A stretch of 64,000 bases of DNA from Dactylonectria macrodidyma (taxonomy: Eukaryota; Ascomycota; Sordariomycetes; Hypocreales; Nectriaceae). Position 1 is the stretch's first letter. The number at the start of each line of letters is the position of its first letter. Made by a program: the position numbers and the translations under genes. The stretch is from contig JAGMUV010000031.1 of NCBI GenBank assembly GCA_020744425.1, forward strand, positions 1-64,000, written 5' to 3'. Below, one piece after another: positions 63,550 through 64,000 of this stretch. Below the pieces are notes generated by a model. The model did not search any database and was not told where the DNA came from. It saw nothing but the letters and a program-made list of their open reading frames with translations.

Positions 63550-64000
63550 CGCTCACCTTCGTAACGTAGATCACCATCGAGCCGTAGGATTTCCCATTCT
63601 CCTTGTCGCTGAGCCACTGCATCTTGGCAATCGTCACTCCGTTCTCCTTTCCCAGCGCCTCCGCTGTGCCTGGCAGCACGTTGCCAGCTGAGTCCAGGAC
63701 CGCTGCCCTGTTTGCGCCGTCAACTTTGACCGGATACAGTTGGTCCCTGAGGACTCTTGCGCCCTTGACTGCTGTCTTCTCTGCCGCTTCCTTGACGAGC
63801 TTCATCTCCGACTCGTCTCGGCAGATCACCTTAATCCGGTCTGCGTTCTTTGCGTTCCTCACTACCGCTGCACACCTCCAGTCCTGTCGGCCCTCCTTCT
63901 TTCGCATCTCCTCCTCAATGGCCTGTCGAATTCCTCCCACTTGCGCTTTGCCCTTCTCCTCCTCGTTGACACGCGATGTGTCGATAGTGCAGAAGAGAGT
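63260..64000 (-). CDS. LINE ORF1 (gag-like, three CCHC zinc knuckles), partial
   Basis: Open to the right edge (upstream codons read TIDTSRVNEEEKGKAQVGG) and ends at 63260. A basic/acidic N-terminal part (AIEEEMRKKEGRQDW.., VKGARVLRDQLYPVKVDG) is followed by three knuckles: CYNCWELGHKAFTC, CGKCAETGHRHTQC and CVLCRGPHESLSRNC. This is the RNA-binding ORF1 protein of Tad-type LINEs. Its frame overlaps the endonuclease frame. The start codon lies outside the window. Confidence 0.85.
   Translation of the reverse strand, partial: TLFCTIDTSRVNEEEKGKAQVGGIRQAIEEEMRKKEGRQDWRCAAVVRNAKNADRIKVICRDESEMKLVKEAAEKTAVKGARVLRDQLYPVKVDGANRAAVLDSAGNVLPGTAEALGKENGVTIAKMQWLSDKENGKSYGSMVIYVTKVSDAQRLLEERYFHLAGESASTNVFERRQGPVQCYNCWELGHKAFTCNRPQRCGKCAETGHRHTQCQAIEPKCVLCRGPHESLSRNCRVRQLHDGNVH

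Larger units (their letters stand above)
61594..64000 (-). mobile_element. Tad-type LINE, 5' part, continuing off the right edge
   Basis: Minus-strand order: gag-like ORF1 with zinc knuckles (63260 to the edge), apurinic-type endonuclease (about 62100-63549, in two frames) and the start of reverse transcriptase (62163-61837). The RT homology stops at SLLSTLG near 61837, and the remaining codons to 61594 are unrelated, so the 3' part of the element is missing or replaced. Confidence 0.85.

Noticed and set aside
1..64000. CRISPR arrays, rRNA or bacterial operon features
   Set aside because: The sequence is eukaryotic with spliced genes; tandem repeats present are ankyrin codons or transposon subterminal arrays.

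Overview
The window looks like a repeat-rich, probably subtelomeric or accessory region of a filamentous ascomycete (Pezizomycotina). The grounds are short spliceosomal introns (about 50-100 bp, with GT..AG ends and CTAAC-like branch sites), typical fungal families (Zn2Cys6 factor, SAT4-like membrane protein, Trk, CHR, Cys-rich P1B ATPase), fungal transposons (hAT, piggyBac-like, pogo/Fot1-like, Tad-type LINE, TIR MITEs) and a TTAGGG tract. No organism name can be given from sequence alone. All family names come from recognising motifs by eye; no search was run.

Layout, left half. 1-671 is the 3' part of a membrane-protein gene that runs off the edge. 5466-7611 is an intact STK32/YANK-type kinase. 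7956-9645 is a degraded hAT element. 10336-11319 is a membrane RING-H2 protein. 12115-15952 is a Trk potassium transporter carrying a 1,220-bp hAT element (13852-15071) with a perfect 8-bp target duplication. 17922-21668 is a very Cys-rich copper/cadmium-type P1B ATPase.

The most interesting object is at 22398-27689. It is a 5,292-bp DNA transposon with 147-bp terminal inverted repeats and 8-bp target duplications (GATCAAGT), and it encodes two convergent genes: a DUF6589-type protein with a possible DDE triad, and a RecQ-family helicase. A 426-bp MITE of the same style (27698-28123) abuts it and shares the octamer, so GATCAAGT occurs three times. A 267-bp promoter/leader of the helicase is repeated in inverted orientation (28247-28513) directly in front of a decayed NRAMP metal transporter; a more diverged third copy lies at 51238-51390.

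Middle. After the NRAMP pseudogene come a histidine-phosphatase-family gene, a CHR (chromate-transporter family) gene, an apparently intact piggyBac-like transposase, a SAT4-like 7TM protein, an F-box/ankyrin gene with near-identical repeats, and a hAT element (41584-44626) with an almost intact transposase. Just beyond it, 3.5 telomeric repeats (44650-44670) end exactly inside a truncated solute-binding-protein gene, which suggests an old telomere-break junction.

Right half. It is mostly repeats: Tad-type LINE fragments, a piggyBac fragment, a frameshifted enoyl-CoA hydratase, a roughly 770-bp dispersed repeat pair, a Zn2Cys6 regulator broken by a 146-bp MITE with perfect 8-bp duplications, an intact short-chain dehydrogenase, a pogo-type fragment, a secreted type-B carboxylesterase, a Tc1/mariner-like MITE and the 5' part of a LINE running off the right edge. 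The metal/ion genes (Trk, P1B ATPase, NRAMP, CHR) within about 21 kb resemble accessory metal-resistance cargo, but no Starship captain (DUF3435) gene was seen.
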